A stretch of DNA of 64,000 nt from Nocardia sp. NRRL S-836 (GCF_001279525.1 NZ_LGDY01000119.1:9349-73348), one strand, 5' to 3'; shown: positions 55,001 through 63,756, counted from the first letter of the stretch. The notes: generated from the letters alone by a model not told the origin. Numbers and translations are program-made.

Positions 55001-57183
55001 ACGTCGTCGTGGTCGACCACCGCGCCACCGTCACGGGTGGCGACGGCGGCGAGCGCCCGCGGGGTGCGGTTGACGAAGATCTGCGTGGCCGTCACGAACA
55101 CGCCCTGCGCCCGCAGCGCGCTCAGCAGCGAGATCGCGAGGATGCTGTCGCCGCCGAGCTCGAAGAAGTCCTGGTCCGCGCCGACCGCATCGACCCGCAG
55201 CACCGACGCGACCGCCGCGCAGATCACGGCCTCGTCGTCGGTGGCGGCAGCGGTCACGGGACCGGTGTCGGCCACCGGCTCCGGCAGCGCGCGCCGGTCG
55301 AGCTTCCCGTTGGCGGTCAACGGGAACTCGCTCAGCACGACGACGTGCGCCGGCACCATGTACTCGACCAGGTGCTCGGTTGCCCACCGCTTGACCTCGT
55401 CGGCGGACAGACCCTCGTTCACCGGGATCACGTACCCGACGAGGTAGTTGCCGCCCGCGGAGTTCTTCTTCACCACGACGCACGTGTGCCGGACGCCGGG
55501 GTGCTCGGCGAGCGCGACCTCGACGTCCTCCAGCTCCAGCCGCATGCCGCGGATCTTGACCTGGTTGTCGACCCGGCCGAGGAAGTCCAGCGACCCGTCG
55601 GCGGCGAACCGCGCCAGGTCGCCGGTGCGGTAGAGCCGCGAGCCGTCGGTGGCGAACGGGTTCGCCACGAACCGGGACGCGGTCAGGCCGGGCGCGTTCA
55701 CGTAACCGCGGCCCAGCAGGAAACCGCCGATGTAGAGCTCGCCGCCGACACCGACCGGGCACGGCCGCAGCTCGTCGTCCAGGACGTACAGGTCGGTGTT
55801 CGGGTTGGCCCTGCCGATCGACGTGGACAGCCGCTCGGCCGCGCCTCGGTAGATCACGTGCGAGACGCCGATCGTGGCCTCGGCCGGGCCGTACCCGTGG
55901 TACATCGGGATGTCGAGCTGAGTGCGGAACCGCTCGTACAGCTCGGGGGTCAGCACCTCGCCGCCGCACCACACGTGCCGCAGGCTGTCCAGCTCGCCGT
56001 CGGAGGCGATGTTCAGCAGCACGTCCAGCATCGACGACACCAGGTACACGAACGTCACCCGGTGCCGGTCGATCGTGTGCAGCAGGTGGTGCGGGTCGCG
56101 TTCGCCGCCGGAGCGCACGACGACCACCCGGCCACCGCACACCAGTGGCAGGAAGATCTCGTTGATCGAGATGTCGAACGACAGCGGCGCCTTGAACAGC
56201 GACGCGTCCGAGTGTCCGAAGTGGAGGATCTGGTGCACCTGCCACAGCAGCCGCTCGCTGATCGCCTCGTGCCGGATCATCGCGCCCTTGGGGCGGCCGG
56301 TCGAGCCGGACGTGAACATCACGTACGCGAGCTGCGCGCCGCGGATCGTGACATCGGTCGGCTCGCCCGAGTACGCGCCGAAGCCCCAGTCGTCCAGCGA
56401 GACGCCGACCGCCTCGGGTTCACCGTCCTGGCCGGTGCCGAGGAGCAACCGGACCCAGGCATCGGTGATCACCGACTCGCGGCGGGCGGCCGGCCACTGC
56501 GGGTCCAGCGGCACGAACGCGGCACCGGCCTGCAGCACCGCGAGCAGGCTGACGACCATCTCGGCGGACCGGTCCAGCGAGATGCCGACGACGTGCTCCG
56601 GCTGGAGATCGCGGTCGAGCAGGTGGCGGGCCAGCTGGTTGGAGCACGTCAGCACCTGGCCGTAGGTGAACGCGCGGTCGCCGTCGTTGATCGCGACGGC
56701 GTCGGGGCGTTCGGCGGCCTGCGTGCGGAACAGCTCGACGATGCTCGGCCGTTCACGCGGGAGGTCGTTGTCGTTCCACCGCGCCAGCTCCGCGAGCCGT
56801 TCGTCCAGGGTCTGCGCGGTCATCGTGCCGATCGCCCGGTTCGGGAACTCGGCCAGGTCGTCCAGCGCGCGCTGGGCCTCGTCGGCCGCGACGCCGTCCG
56901 GCAACCGGATCGCCCAGCCACCAGGGCGTTCGGTGACGTTCCACCGCCCGGCGTCTTCTCCCTTGTCGGCCCAGACGAGCAGATCGCCGAAGAGCGTGGC
57001 GGGGGAGAGGTCGATGCCCTCGGCGCTGGTGGCGGAGTCTGCCCAGTGGTGCAGCGCGACGGCTGCGGCGACGGCGACGGTCCGCTGCGGGTACTCACCG
57101 GCGCGGCGCCGAACGGAGGCGATCCGGGCGGTCGAAAGAAGTACGTCACGGTCGGCCATCAGTTCCATCGACGACTCAGCCAT
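46033..57183 (-). CDS. cchH: Trimodular siderophore NRPS (coelichelin synthetase-like)
   Basis: A 3716-residue synthetase. Approximate order: unassigned N-terminus 1-140, A1 145-640, PCP1 (L-G-G-D-S-I) 676, E1 736-1151, C2 1187-1595 (HHIIADG), A2 1604-2098, PCP2 (G-G-D-S-I) 2143, E2 2208-2695, C3 2708-3120, A3 3138-3618, PCP3 (L-G-G-H-S) 3675; no thioesterase. Read against GrsA, the specificity residues are DINYWGGIG, DFWNVGMVH and DMENLGLIN (each plus Lys), the codes I recall for formyl-hydroxy-Orn, Thr and hydroxy-Orn in coelichelin synthetase. E domains predict D residues 1 and 2. Oddities: E2 holds a 51-bp repeat expansion, and C3 has HLLLWDG where HHxxxDG is expected. Both flanking genes are ABC half-exporters; an iron-box-like site precedes ATG 57183. 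Confidence 0.95.
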   Translation of the reverse strand: MAESSMELMADRDVLLSTARIASVRRRAGEYPQRTVAVAAAVALHHWADSATSAEGIDLSPATLFGDLLVWADKGEDAGRWNVTERPGGWAIRLPDGVAADEAQRALDDLAEFPNRAIGTMTAQTLDERLAELARWNDNDLPRERPSIVELFRTQAAERPDAVAINDGDRAFTYGQVLTCSNQLARHLLDRDLQPEHVVGISLDRSAEMVVSLLAVLQAGAAFVPLDPQWPAARRESVITDAWVRLLLGTGQDGEPEAVGVSLDDWGFGAYSGEPTDVTIRGAQLAYVMFTSGSTGRPKGAMIRHEAISERLLWQVHQILHFGHSDASLFKAPLSFDISINEIFLPLVCGGRVVVVRSGGERDPHHLLHTIDRHRVTFVYLVSSMLDVLLNIASDGELDSLRHVWCGGEVLTPELYERFRTQLDIPMYHGYGPAEATIGVSHVIYRGAAERLSTSIGRANPNTDLYVLDDELRPCPVGVGGELYIGGFLLGRGYVNAPGLTASRFVANPFATDGSRLYRTGDLARFAADGSLDFLGRVDNQVKIRGMRLELEDVEVALAEHPGVRHTCVVVKKNSAGGNYLVGYVIPVNEGLSADEVKRWATEHLVEYMVPAHVVVLSEFPLTANGKLDRRALPEPVADTGPVTAAATDDEAVICAAVASVLRVDAVGADQDFFELGGDSILAISLLSALRAQGVFVTATQIFVNRTPRALAAVATRDGGAVVDHDDVPTGPVAGLPIVQWLGETTDAIDGFVQSVVLNTPAELTPDALTQILDALVDRHDMLRARLVRGPRWSFDIPETGAALWEESAAPLEECVAAATEGLNPDAGIMLRAVWRSAARQLVVVIHHVVIDGVSWRILFDDLALAWQQVSSGAPVELRPVGTSFRRWTQLLEQADFTADLAHYRRPLPGVDALLGRRELTDDDVVARERTRTVTVGASTTAALLGDVPALFHAKVNDVLLTGLAVALAKWRRDNGQDQTFAHIELEGHGREGRFVPLDPDLSRTVGWFTTLFPVTVDPGTVDDLPAAVKRVKEDLARVPGNGVSYGALKYLRHNELGGPRPQVLFNYLGRFGGGTTGDWQLAENAGQLGEKRDPQMRLPRALEFNASAEPGAGGELELVTVISWPAGVFTDADVGRIGAYFTRALEDLAALTEGGHSPSDFDLLPLTQADVDALDSPALRDVLPLTPLQEGLYFHSVFDDESSHRYVEQQLLTLTGAVDAQRLEAAAARVLELFPNLAARFVGLPDGRVVSVLESGVRPGFSTVDGQGMTGEEIAACAERDRVAGFDLARGPLMRFTLIRTAPGRYVLVQTVHHIIADGWSVPPVLRALLAEYEAPGSVHVRGSYADYVRWLVTGDAAESDRVWAAELAGLPGPSFVAEGHTPSEHFADVVLDAPADLDESVRAAGVPLSVAVHSAWGVTLGALLGRRDVVFGSTVSGRDADVPGIADLAGLFINTIPVRTRWTSGTSAAELLASVREHQTAVLPHQHVSLTRIGRQAEHGSAFDTLVVFDVATDVTSLSGPFTIAEVVNEGAPHYPLTLVVERGNDGSSRFNLIHDTTVVRSAGAERLLRAFAETLSGLLSGSLVVPGLTQARPAAVVEPATLSELFDAAAQRDPSARAVTMCHLDGSSEGLSYGMLADAKDRLARSLVNAGVGPDRRVAVAVPRSLHQVVSLLGIVSAGGAYVPLDLAYPDERLEYVLADSAPQVVLVEREHRERFERLLARAGVDARVLVHGEEVPGDAELPVFDWRTPAYVIYTSGSTGKPKGVVVSHRNVVTLLANTQPDMDFGPDDVWTQFHSYSFDFAVWELWGALVHGGELLVPDHGLTRSPVDFHRLVRARGVTVLNQTPSAFYQFIEADRLSDPLPALRRVVFGGEALDLSRLRGWVERYGTGRPELVNMYGITETTVHVTHRVLDSADFLAGDVSPIGGPIPGLRTYLLDDALRPVPPGQVGAIYVAGDQLSLGYLHRPGLTSTRFVADPFGGGRMYNTGDLARRTLDGELEFVGRADDQVQLKGFRIELGEVEAAVRTVPGVVDVAVTVADTADHLVAHVVGTPSADVATFLGSKLPVHMVPQRVLLIDALPLTVNGKLDRRALVERARAEDDAVVADGGPALESLVGIFADVLPGSAVDADTDFFMAGGDSIIAIGVVNRARAAGLSFTPRDLFLHKTPRLLAEHAGTPRGPQGNAGLPRDRREAADGPVVPTPIVLRQRELGGELKRFAQARQVECASLADARRAAEAVLRAHPVLRMRLTVAHGVWSLGIDPDSRAPWGDQAPTPIVSNGSDNFGEPRVAGAVGGGGAADAERISRAVEGGSAADAERTASGRAGGGGGAANAERTTIGRAVEGGGAADAGRTASSRAGGGGGAANAERTTSGRAVEVVAVGTDDPQVAADEAADRLDPEAGVMAAFNWLESTNTLVVVLHHLAVDAVSWLILLDDIATAMRGEDLAPATTPFTAYAEALTLTAHSGADLPRWIDALDAPPLTPRIGDVREVTVNLAADITDRVVHTAPAALGLGLTELLAGALRTALTEIQGTPTDLTVELERHGRVPISEHHDYTRTVGWFTSIAPVKLSAHTDPIEAARELTAKQPDERQHVRYGQLRYLNPQTAPVLAALPRPQVLFNYLGRGSEAQALHVDVGRQPSPYAVEVNTWVDTTTGSLRATFALSEDVSDEIAARWLLALERIADATTTARRTAPVSPLQRGLYFQAQLAGGAGQYVAQSCFTFDRRLDADALGRAMAHVIAKHPVVGAGFADEDGEPVQVLTAGGQVPVRTVDVLNEDAVEALRVEDRGTGFDLDAPPLVRLTVLRLPDGRDALLFSYHLLLWDGWSREIVLRDLFDAYRAFLAGEPVDSSPATPSFESYTRALAAKDAQAAQRFWAGYLADLPGATLLGDGSTSDSLPAKIVRTLDVETSDRVRAAARRHGVTLNSVVTGALGLLLGSETGRGDAVFGVTVSGREDEGTDGIVGVLLNTVPMRVTARPDDTTAAFLHGVQARRVEAMDHEHVGLGEIQRASGQDQLFDNLFVLQNFLDDSTFEEFNAVNGIVGHESEDSTHYPFTWVVTPGRQLTVKLEYRPEVTDPALAHRLFEDYLRIVADLALADGPVGAIRGTGPRPQLQAPNDFGNGTVVDLFDVAADRNPDRVALVSHGRTMTFAQLRDRSRHLAGVLRDRGIGVETSVAIAVPRSLDWVVALFGILRCGAAYVPLELDHPDERIAAIIEDARPVLTITTGAVAPRLRGELFLLDRPWPAAEPVVTFAPDDPDRLRHAAYTIYTSGSTGKPKGVVTEYAGLTNMLVNHQRRIFEPVLAEHGHRTFRIAHTVSFAFDMSWEELLWLADGHEVHICDEELRRDATGLVRYCLEHEVDVINVTPTYAQQLVAEGLLNDPEHKPALVLLGGEAVTPMLWQLLADTPGTVGYNLYGPTEYTINTLGVGTFDCVDPVVGVAIDNTDVYVLDPWLRPVPDGVAGELYVSGVGIARGYLGQPGQSAERFVACPWVPGERMYRTGDLVIRRPDGNLLYLGRTDKQVKIRGHRVELGEVEARFAAHPDVRFVAAVAQSDPQVDGAYRLAAYLVLEDGAEIPAIAAEVGAGLPDYLRPSHYAQVGAIPLTVNGKADTAALPEARPLGTLMARQDERALTETETLVREMFAEALDLDPDEVGMASGFTDLGGHSMLAVRLIGLLRREFGPIVTIRDLLALSTPEAIAQHLDEH
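50042..50290. repeat. 51-bp tandem repeat inside the NRPS E2 domain
   Basis: The GCGCGG landmark recurs at 50042, 50093, 50144, 50195 and 50246, a strict 51-bp period, with a final unit shortened by 6 bp. Alternate units resemble each other more (102-bp higher-order period). It encodes five 17-residue Gly/Ala/Arg units (G-G-x-A-A-D/N-A-E-R-T) in frame, residues about 2296-2383 of the synthetase. Confidence 0.9.
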
Positions 57184-57197
57184 CCCCTCATCTTGGT

Positions 57198-57216
57198 GAA
57201 GGTGAGCCTAACCTAA
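57198..57216. promoter_or_regulatory. Iron-box-like site before the NRPS gene
   Basis: GAAGGTGAGCCTAACCTAA matches 15 of 19 positions of the IdeR/DmdR-type box, 14 bases upstream of the NRPS start and overlapping the stop of the half-exporter gene. Confidence 0.7.
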
Positions 57217-59006
57217 GTCCTTGCGGAGCCGAGTCGCCAAGCGGCCCAAAGCCGGGCGTAACGCCCGTCACGCGCGACGAGCTCGTCGTGCGTGCCCTGC
57301 TCGACCACGCGGCCCGCGTCGAGCACCGCGATCCGGTCCGCCGCAACGGCCTGGGTGAGCCGGTGCGCCACGAGCAGCGTCGTCCGGCCCCGGCAGGCCG
57401 CCAGCGCGGCCTTCTCCAGCTGTGCGGCGCCCTGGCTGCCCGCCTCGGCGGTCGACTCGTCCAGCACGACGACGGGGGAGCGGCCCAGCACCAGGCGGGC
57501 CAGCGCGATCTGGGCGATCTTGGTCACGTCGAGGCGTTCGCCGCCCTCGCCGACATCGGTCCGCAGCCCGTCGGGCAGTGCCTCGACCCACGAAGCCGCC
57601 CCCACCGTGCGCAACGCGGCCATCAGCTCGTCGTCCGACGCCTCCGGTGCCGCCAGCCGCAGGTCCTCGGCGAGTGGCCCGGCGAAGACGTGCGCCTCCT
57701 GCGTCAGGATGCTCACCAACGCCCGTGCGCCCGCCTCGTCGACGTCGGCCAGATCGGTCGGACCGATGTGGACCGACCCGGTCAAGGGAGTTCCGGTGCC
57801 CGCGACCAAAGCGGCCAGCGTCGTCTTGCCCGCGCCCGTCGCGCCGACGAGCGCCAGCGACGTTCCCGCGGGGATCTCCAGGTCGACGTCCCGCAGCACC
57901 AGGTGGTCGGATTCGGGGTAGGCGAAGGAAAGCCCGTGCACCGACACCGGGAGCGGCGCGGCGTTCACGTCGACGGCGGCCGCGCTGCGCACGAGCTGGT
58001 CGCCGTCGGACTCGGAGAGCACGCCGACCAGCCGGGTCAGGCCCGCGCCGGACTTCTGCGCCTCGTCGAAGAACGCCATGATCAGCCCGAGCGGGTTGAA
58101 CAACCGGTGGAACAGCAACGCGGCCACAGACACCTGGCCCAGCGTCGACTGCCCGCCGCTGACGAGGAGGTAGCCGACCACGATGATCAGCCCGAGGCCG
58201 ATGAACTCGGCGCGGTTCTCCCTGCCGATGAACCGGCCGAAGAACCGGAAGACGTCGATGCCGATGTTGCGCACCCGCCACGACTCGGCGGTGACCCGGT
58301 CGCGGAACACGCTTTCCAGCCGGTACGCCCGCACGGTGTCGATCCCGTCGAGCCCGCTGATCAACGCCTGCGCGCGGTCGGCCTGCGCCTCCGAGCGGGC
58401 CCGGTAGAGCGGCTGCGAGCGCGGCAGGTACCAGCGCAACGCCCACCAGTAGGCGGGAAGTGCCATCGCACCGGCGATCCCGAGCCGCCAGTCGAGGCCG
58501 AACATGCCGGCCGTGGCGATCACGACCAGCACGGTCGCGCTGAAGATCGTCGGGATCGCGGTGCGGAAACCCTTGGAGATGACGGCGACGTCGTCGCCCA
58601 CGCGGGACAGCACGTCACCGCGGCCGACCTGCTCGATCCGCGCGCTCGGCAGCCCGAGCACCGCGCGCACGGCGCCTTCCCGCAGCTGTGCCAGCAGGTC
58701 CGCGCCCACGCGGCCGACCAGGTAGGTCGACACGGCGGTCATGACGGCACCCCCGAGCGCGGCCAGGACCGTGGTGACGCCGATCGACCACAGGATCGCC
58801 GAGGGACGCCCCTGCTGGACGCCGTCCACGACCGTGCCGAGCAGGAACACCGGCACGACCTGCAGCACCGCCCCGGCCACCGTCGCCAGCACGGTGGCGA
58901 TCGGCAGCAGCGGGGTGGTGCGGCAGCGGTCGTACACCCAGCGAAGGGCCTCCCGTCCGGTCGCCGTGCGCAGGATGGTCACGGGCGCGGACGCAGTGCT
59001 GGTCAC
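57213..59006 (-). CDS. cchG: ABC half-exporter with degenerate signature (CchG-like)
   Basis: A 597-residue half-transporter with six helices (about 40-320) and a nucleotide-binding domain. Walker A G-A-T-G-A-G-K-T-T (about 392), Walker B V-V-V-L-D-E-S with catalytic Glu (about 512) and the H-loop L-V-A-H-R-L-T (about 547) are intact. The ABC signature is lost: G-E-R-L-D-V-T-K-I-A-Q-I-A-L replaces L-S-G-G-Q. This complements the half-exporter downstream of the NRPS gene, which keeps the signature but lacks the Walker motifs. GTG 59006 is the start. A likely role is export of the newly made siderophore. Confidence 0.9.
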   Translation of the reverse strand: MTSTASAPVTILRTATGREALRWVYDRCRTTPLLPIATVLATVAGAVLQVVPVFLLGTVVDGVQQGRPSAILWSIGVTTVLAALGGAVMTAVSTYLVGRVGADLLAQLREGAVRAVLGLPSARIEQVGRGDVLSRVGDDVAVISKGFRTAIPTIFSATVLVVIATAGMFGLDWRLGIAGAMALPAYWWALRWYLPRSQPLYRARSEAQADRAQALISGLDGIDTVRAYRLESVFRDRVTAESWRVRNIGIDVFRFFGRFIGRENRAEFIGLGLIIVVGYLLVSGGQSTLGQVSVAALLFHRLFNPLGLIMAFFDEAQKSGAGLTRLVGVLSESDGDQLVRSAAAVDVNAAPLPVSVHGLSFAYPESDHLVLRDVDLEIPAGTSLALVGATGAGKTTLAALVAGTGTPLTGSVHIGPTDLADVDEAGARALVSILTQEAHVFAGPLAEDLRLAAPEASDDELMAALRTVGAASWVEALPDGLRTDVGEGGERLDVTKIAQIALARLVLGRSPVVVLDESTAEAGSQGAAQLEKAALAACRGRTTLLVAHRLTQAVAADRIAVLDAGRVVEQGTHDELVARDGRYARLWAAWRLGSART

Positions 59007-59039
59007 CGTTCAGAGGCCTTTCGCGGGGGTTGAGCGGTA

Positions 59040-60086
59040 CTACTTGGCCGACTTCGCGATCTCGTCGATCGCGTAGGGCAGCGAGGCGAGCGTGGCCTGC
59101 GACATCGCGGCACCGATCGCGGGGCCCTCGCTGTCGAGCAGCCAGGACACCTTGCCGTTCTTGACCGCCGGCAGGTTCGCGAACAGCTCGAACGCCTTCA
59201 GCTTGTCCGCGTCGGCCTTGTCGGCGATCACGAAGATGCGGTCGACGTTCATCACGTCGATGCGCTCGGGGGACAGCGTCGTGAAGAACTTGCCGCCCGC
59301 GATCTCGTCGATCTTCGTGTTGCCCTTGAAGCCGATGCCCGTGACGAGCTGGCTGCGCACGTCGGTCGTGGCGAACGGCGCAACGGCGTCCTTGTACCAG
59401 GAGGTGACGACCGCGGTCTGGTTCGCCCATTCCGGGTTGGCCTTCTTGATCTCGGCCATCTTGTCGTCGATCGAGGAGATGATCTTCTCACCCTCGGCCT
59501 GCTTGCCCAGCGCCTTCGCGATCTGCAGGGTGGTGTCCTGCCACTTGCCGCTGAACGGCTCCTTCTCGGCCTTGGGGCGCGTGACCGTCGGGGCGATCTT
59601 GCTGAGCTTGTCGTACCAGGCCTGGTCGGCCTCGGAGTAGACCGCGACGATCAGGTCGGGGCGCAGCTGCGCGATCTTCTCGTAGTTCGGCTCGGTGTCG
59701 CCGTTCTTCATGACGACCTCGGGCTTGGTCGAACCCCACTTCTCCTTCACCCACGGCCACTGGGTGTTGACGTCGGGGCTGGTGCCCTCGGGGTTCGGGT
59801 ACTGGTCGACCATGCCGACGGGCACGGTGCCCAGCGCGAGCATCGTCTGCTCGTCGGTGTAACCGAGGGAGACGACCCGCTTCGGGGCCTCCTTGATCTC
59901 GGTCGTGCCGAAGAAGTGCTCGACCTTCGTCGGGAACGTGCCACCGCTCGCGTTGCTGCCCTCGGGCGTCGACGCCGGCTGGGAAGAGCCGCACCCGGCG
60001 AGCACGCTGCCGCCGACGACCACGGCCGCGGCCACAGCGGTCAGCCGCTTCCAGGTCATGGCTGTTCTCGGACGGTTGAAGCCCAT
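59040..60086 (-). CDS. cchF: Ferric-siderophore-binding lipoprotein (CchF-like)
   Basis: A 348-residue type III periplasmic-binding-protein lipoprotein. Signal peptide with lipobox V-L-A-G-C (Cys about 32). The P-K-R-V-V-S-L-G-Y-T-D-E-Q-T-M-L-A-L-G-T-V-P-V-G strand-helix start, then L-R-P-D-L-I-V-A-V-Y and the late P-Y-A-I-D-E segment are FecB/FepB-like. It captures the ferric siderophore outside the cell and hands it to the two permeases encoded upstream. ATG 60086 follows GAGG. It lies between an iron-box-like site and the half-exporter gene. Confidence 0.92.
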   Translation of the reverse strand: MGFNRPRTAMTWKRLTAVAAAVVVGGSVLAGCGSSQPASTPEGSNASGGTFPTKVEHFFGTTEIKEAPKRVVSLGYTDEQTMLALGTVPVGMVDQYPNPEGTSPDVNTQWPWVKEKWGSTKPEVVMKNGDTEPNYEKIAQLRPDLIVAVYSEADQAWYDKLSKIAPTVTRPKAEKEPFSGKWQDTTLQIAKALGKQAEGEKIISSIDDKMAEIKKANPEWANQTAVVTSWYKDAVAPFATTDVRSQLVTGIGFKGNTKIDEIAGGKFFTTLSPERIDVMNVDRIFVIADKADADKLKAFELFANLPAVKNGKVSWLLDSEGPAIGAAMSQATLASLPYAIDEIAKSAK

Positions 60087-60151
60087 TCGGCACCTCGTTC
60101 TTCGCTGCCCACGCGGCGGGGAAATTAGGACAGCCGAACCTTATCACCTAG

Positions 60152-60170
60152 TTAGGGCAGGCTAACCTAG
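60152..60170. promoter_or_regulatory. Iron-box-like site before the binding-protein gene
   Basis: TTAGGGCAGGCTAACCTAG matches 16 of 19 positions of the IdeR/DmdR-type box and overlaps the TAG stop codon of the ATPase gene (60162-60164). The best of the five sites. Confidence 0.75.
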
Positions 60171-60995
60171 TCCTTGGTCACGCTTCGGCACCACGTGCGT
60201 CCGGCCGATCGGCACGATCAACGGCCGCTCGCTGACCGGGTCGTCGATGACCTTCGCCTGCAGCCCGAACGTGTCCAGGAGCAGCTCGCTCGTGATCACC
60301 TCGCTCGGGTGGCCCTGCGCGACGATCTTCCCCGACCTCATCACGATCAGGTTGTCGCTGTAGCGCACGGCCAGGTTCAGGTCGTGCAGGACCATCACGA
60401 CCGTGCAGCCGCCCTCGTGCAGGTCGTCGACCAGGTCGATCACGTCGATCGCGTGCGCCAGGTCGAGGTAGGTCGTCGGCTCGTCCAGCAGCAGCAGATC
60501 GGTGCCCTGCGCGAGCGTCATGGAGATCCACACCCGTTGCCGCTGGCCGCCGGAGAGCGAGTCGACCGGCCGGTGCGCCAGGTCCGCGACACCGGTCATC
60601 TCCAGCGCCTTCGCCACGATCTGCGCGTCGTCGGAGGACCACTGCCGCACCCAGCTCTGGTGCGGGTGCCGGCCGCGGGCGACCAGATCGGCGACTGTCA
60701 GCCCCTCCGGCGCGATCGGGGTCTGCGGCAGCAGGCCCATTCGCTTCGCGACGTCCTTCGTCTTCAGGCGCGCGATGTCGTGGCCGTCCAGCAGCACCGT
60801 CCCCTGGCGCGGTTTGAGCAGCCGCGACAGCGTCCGCAGCAGCGTCGACTTGCCGCAGCCGTTCGGGCCGATGACCGTGGTGATCACCCCGGTCGGGATG
60901 GCGACGTCGAGGTTGTCGAGCACGACGCGGTCGGCGTACCCGACCGTGACGCCCTCGGCACCCAGTCGGGCGGCATCGTTGCGCAGCGCGGTCAT
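60162..60995 (-). CDS. cchE: Ferric-siderophore ABC ATPase (FecE-like)
   Basis: A 277-residue ATPase of the iron-siderophore importer. Walker A G-P-N-G-C-G-K-S-T (about 43-51), signature L-S-G-G-Q-R-Q-R (about 145), Walker B L-L-L-L-D-E-P-T-T and H-loop V-L-H-D-L-N-L-A are all consensus. It should drive the two FecCD permeases. ATG 60995 lies 14 bases from an iron-box-like site that covers the 3' end of the permease gene. Letters of cch gene names are assigned by analogy to the Streptomyces coelicolor cluster as I recall it. Confidence 0.93.
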   Translation of the reverse strand: MTALRNDAARLGAEGVTVGYADRVVLDNLDVAIPTGVITTVIGPNGCGKSTLLRTLSRLLKPRQGTVLLDGHDIARLKTKDVAKRMGLLPQTPIAPEGLTVADLVARGRHPHQSWVRQWSSDDAQIVAKALEMTGVADLAHRPVDSLSGGQRQRVWISMTLAQGTDLLLLDEPTTYLDLAHAIDVIDLVDDLHEGGCTVVMVLHDLNLAVRYSDNLIVMRSGKIVAQGHPSEVITSELLLDTFGLQAKVIDDPVSERPLIVPIGRTHVVPKRDQGLG

Positions 60996-61008
60996 AGGTC
61001 AACCTTAC

Positions 61009-61027
61009 TTAAGTGAGGCTGACCTCA
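61009..61027. promoter_or_regulatory. Iron-box-like site before the ATPase gene
   Basis: TTAAGTGAGGCTGACCTCA matches 15 of 19 positions of the IdeR/DmdR-type box, just upstream of ATG 60995 and overlapping the last bases of the permease gene. Confidence 0.65.
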
Positions 61028-62095
61028 GGCAGGCCGCTTCACGTTCGCGCGCACGAGCAGGTAGACGAGGAACGGCCCGCCGATCATGGCGGTCACGATG
61101 CCGACCGGCAGGTCGTTGGGCAGCACCTGCCGCGCGATCAGGTCGGAGCCGATCAGCAGCAGCGCGCCGAACAGGCCGGACGCGACCAGTGGCGGCACCG
61201 GCGTGCGCAGCAGCCGCGTCGTGATCTGCGGGGCGACCAGCGCGACGAACGGCACCGGTCCCGCCGCCGACACCGCGACACCAGCGAGCAGCACCGCGCA
61301 CAGCAGCAGCACCGCGCGCACGAGCGAATGCCGTACACCGAGCCCGGCGGCGACGTCGTCCCCGAAGTGCATGGGCCGCAGGTGGAACGCGACCGCCAGC
61401 ACGACCACGACCAGCGCGATCGTGATCCACAGCGTCGTCCACACCTCGGTCCACGACCGCGAGTCGAGCGACCCGACCAGCCACGACTGCGCACGGGCGA
61501 CGTCACGGATGTCGGCCAGCACCAGCAGCCACGTCGTCAGCGCCGTCATCACCGCGCTGACCGCGACACCGATCAGGATCAGCCGGAACCCGTCGATGCC
61601 CTTGTTCCAGGCCAGGAAGTACACCAGCAACCCGGTCCCGAGCCCGCCGGCCAGCGCCGCCACCGGCAGCCCGATCGACGAGCCGAGCGCCGCGCCACCC
61701 GACGTCGTCACCACGAAGATCGCGGTCGCGCTGGCCCCCGCGGTGATGCCCAGCACGTCCGGGCTCGCGAGCGCGTTGCGGGCGATCGACTGGGTGAGCG
61801 CGCCGGAGATGCCGAGCGCGACGCCGACGACCAGCCCGACCAGCGCCCGCGGCATCCGCAGGTCCATGACCACGAACTCGTCGACCCGCTCGCCCTGCCC
61901 GAAGATCGTGCTGATCACCGCGGGCAGGCCGATGACGAAGTCGCCGATCGCGATCGACACGCAGAACACCAGGAACGTGGCGACCGCCAGCAGCACCGTG
62001 GCGAGCACGAGCCACGGCCGCCAGACCCAGGACCAGCCGCCGATCCGGACCCCCGCGTGCAGGTCGTCCGCGCCCGTCTTGTGTGAGGTGCTCAC
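61025..62095 (-). CDS. cchD: Ferric-siderophore permease 2 (FecCD family)
   Basis: A 356-residue polytopic permease with about ten hydrophobic helices. FecCD motifs: D-L-R-M-P-R-A-L-V-G-L-V-V-G-V-A-L-G-I-S-G-A-L-T-Q (about 95-119), L-A-S-P-D-V-L-G-I-T-A-G-A-S, and the late A-G-P-V-P-F-V-A-L-V-A-P-Q-I-T. GTG 62095 overlaps the TGA of the first permease (GTGA), which sets the start and gives the usual length; the longer frame upstream is antisense-like extension. It pairs with permease 1 to form the channel. Confidence 0.93.
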   Translation of the reverse strand: MSTSHKTGADDLHAGVRIGGWSWVWRPWLVLATVLLAVATFLVFCVSIAIGDFVIGLPAVISTIFGQGERVDEFVVMDLRMPRALVGLVVGVALGISGALTQSIARNALASPDVLGITAGASATAIFVVTTSGGAALGSSIGLPVAALAGGLGTGLLVYFLAWNKGIDGFRLILIGVAVSAVMTALTTWLLVLADIRDVARAQSWLVGSLDSRSWTEVWTTLWITIALVVVVLAVAFHLRPMHFGDDVAAGLGVRHSLVRAVLLLCAVLLAGVAVSAAGPVPFVALVAPQITTRLLRTPVPPLVASGLFGALLLIGSDLIARQVLPNDLPVGIVTAMIGGPFLVYLLVRANVKRPA

Positions 62096-63162
62096 GCCTG
62101 CCTGAACCTTCCGAGCCACACCAGCGCCGCGAAGAACGGTGCACCGAGAAGAGCGACGACGATGCCCGCCTGCAACTCGGCCGGGCGCACGACCAGCCGA
62201 CCGGCGATGTCCGCGATCAGCAGCACGATCCCGCCGAGCAACCCCGCGTACGGCACCAGGAACCGGTAGTCGGGCCCCGTGATCCACCGCGCGATGTGCG
62301 CGACCATCAACCCCAGGAACGCGATCGGCCCGCACGCCGCCGTGGCCGCCCCGGCGAGCAACGTGATCGCCACGACCCCGACGGTCCGCCCGGCCACGAT
62401 GTTGACGCCCAGCCCGCGCGCCACGTCGTCACCGAGGTTGAGCAGGTTGAGCGCCGGCAGGTTGACCGCGGCCAGCAGCAGCCCGACACCGATGAACGCG
62501 GCGGCGGCCGCGATGACGTTCCAGCCGACGCCCTGCACCGACCCGGCGTTCCAGAACCGCAGCACGTCCAGCGACGCCTTGTCCTGCAACGCCACCGCCG
62601 TCGTCATCGCGGCGAGGAAGATCGTGACACCCTGCCCGGCCAGCGCCAGCGTCAGCGGGTTGCCCGCGCCCCGGCCCAGACTCGACAGGCCGAACACGAC
62701 CACACCGGCCGCCGCCGCACCGAGGAACGCGAACCACAGGTACTGCAACGGGTTCTGCAGCCCGAACAGGTAGACCGCGAGCACCACGGCGAACGAGGCG
62801 CCGGTGTTGACCCCCAGCAGTCCGGTGTCCGCGATGGGGTTGCGGGTGTGACCCTGGATCAACGCACCGGCCACCCCGAGCGCCAGCCCCGCCACGACCG
62901 CGAGGACCGTGCGCGGAATCCGCGACGTGTGGATGATCAGCGCGATCTCGGTCAGCCGCTGGTCGGTGCCGGGATCGCCGAACATCCCCCGCCACACCTC
63001 CGCGGGGCTGAGCCCCCGCGCGCCGACGACCAGGGAGAGCACCGCGGCGGCGGCGAGCAGGACCACCAGGAGGACGAGCCCCAGCACCCTGCGCCTGCGC
63101 GGCCCGGCAACCGCACCGCCCGGTGCGGGGTCGACGCCGCGTTGCTCCACCACGATGCTCAC
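62092..63162 (-). CDS. cchC: Ferric-siderophore permease 1 (FecCD family)
   Basis: A 356-residue FecCD permease. It has S-R-I-P-R-T-V-L-A-V-V-A-G-L-A-L-G-V-A-G-A-L-I-Q-G (about 83-107), N-P-I-A-D-T-G-L-L-G-V-N-T-G-A-S and A-A-C-G-P-I-A-F-L-G-L-M-V-A-H, with about ten hydrophobic helices. GTG 63162 is preceded by TAACGT and the iron-box-like site 63174-63192 rather than by a clear ribosome site, so a leaderless iron-regulated start is plausible. Its stop overlaps the start of permease 2 by 4 bp. Confidence 0.93.
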   Translation of the reverse strand: MSIVVEQRGVDPAPGGAVAGPRRRRVLGLVLLVVLLAAAAVLSLVVGARGLSPAEVWRGMFGDPGTDQRLTEIALIIHTSRIPRTVLAVVAGLALGVAGALIQGHTRNPIADTGLLGVNTGASFAVVLAVYLFGLQNPLQYLWFAFLGAAAAGVVVFGLSSLGRGAGNPLTLALAGQGVTIFLAAMTTAVALQDKASLDVLRFWNAGSVQGVGWNVIAAAAAFIGVGLLLAAVNLPALNLLNLGDDVARGLGVNIVAGRTVGVVAITLLAGAATAACGPIAFLGLMVAHIARWITGPDYRFLVPYAGLLGGIVLLIADIAGRLVVRPAELQAGIVVALLGAPFFAALVWLGRFRQA

Positions 63163-63173
63163 GACCGGCTACG

Positions 63174-63192
63174 TTAGCTCACCCTTACCTAA
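63174..63192. promoter_or_regulatory. Iron-box-like site before the permease genes
   Basis: TTAGCTCACCCTTACCTAA matches 14 of 19 positions of the IdeR/DmdR-type box and overlaps the TAA stop of the SRPBCC gene. Confidence 0.65.
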
Positions 63193-63634
63193 CCGCGTGA
63201 CGCGCCTCGATCGCCTGGGCGGTCTTGGCCAGCGCCCCGCCCAGCACCTGCTTGCCGAACAGCCCGAGCACGAACCCGAGCACACGCCCCTTGAGGTTCT
63301 TGCCCTCCCGCACCACCTCGGCGTGCACGAGCGTCGTGCCGTCGGCCTGACGCGTGAAGGTGTACGTATGACCCGACCGGCCACCCCACACGTTCGACTC
63401 GACGGTGGTGAGCACGACGCGGCCCAGGTCCGACCAGTCGTAGTGCAAGCGCTCCCAGACACCGCCGTTGCCCTCGGTCACGTCCGCGAAGCCCTCGCCC
63501 CGGTCGTGGACCACCAGGTCGGCGTCGGCGCTGTTGGGGAACAGCTCTTGGCGGCCAGGCCCGAAGTCGGTGAGCCCGGCGACGAACTGCTCTGGCGTCG
63601 CGGTGGTCTGCTGCTGGAGGCGGATCGTGGACAC
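63185..63634 (-). CDS. SRPBCC (START-like) ligand-binding protein
   Basis: A 149-residue protein of the SRPBCC/polyketide-cyclase fold: an N-terminal strand (T-I-R-L-Q-Q-Q-T-T-A-T-P-E-Q-F), a central strongly twisted sheet (G-H-T-Y-T-F-T-R-Q-A-D-G-T-T-L-V-H-A-E-V-V) and a long C-terminal helix (L-G-G-A-L-A-K-T-A-Q-A-I-E-A-R). It binds an unknown hydrophobic ligand. GTG 63634 follows a GAGGAG ribosome site. It lies just upstream of the permease genes in the same direction, but the iron-box-like site and probable permease promoter at its 3' end suggest it is not part of the iron regulon. Confidence 0.8.
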   Translation of the reverse strand: MSTIRLQQQTTATPEQFVAGLTDFGPGRQELFPNSADADLVVHDRGEGFADVTEGNGGVWERLHYDWSDLGRVVLTTVESNVWGGRSGHTYTFTRQADGTTLVHAEVVREGKNLKGRVLGFVLGLFGKQVLGGALAKTAQAIEARHAVR

Positions 63635-63756
63635 TTCGTGTGCTCCTCAGGTCGTTGCTGACTGAGAACAACCCTCGTCGTTCCGGCCGCCCGTCGCCCC
63701 CGTGAGACACCCTGGTCCACCGCACCCCGGCACCCCCTGGGGTCCCGGCGGCCCTT

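Noticed and set aside
50407..57216. A 2269-codon plus-strand frame across the NRPS gene, with another of about 806 codons at 47914-50334
   Set aside because: Both are mirror images of the NRPS on the opposite strand. They have Arg/His/Gln/Val-rich composition with no domain motifs, as expected from GC-rich third positions, while the minus strand shows complete A, PCP, C and E motifs.
57198..63192. Iron boxes as mere artefacts of stop codons
   Set aside because: Several overlap stop codons, but the match extends over both half-sites (CTAACCTAA and TTAGG) well outside the codon, at five separate junctions of iron-uptake genes, so chance alone is unlikely.
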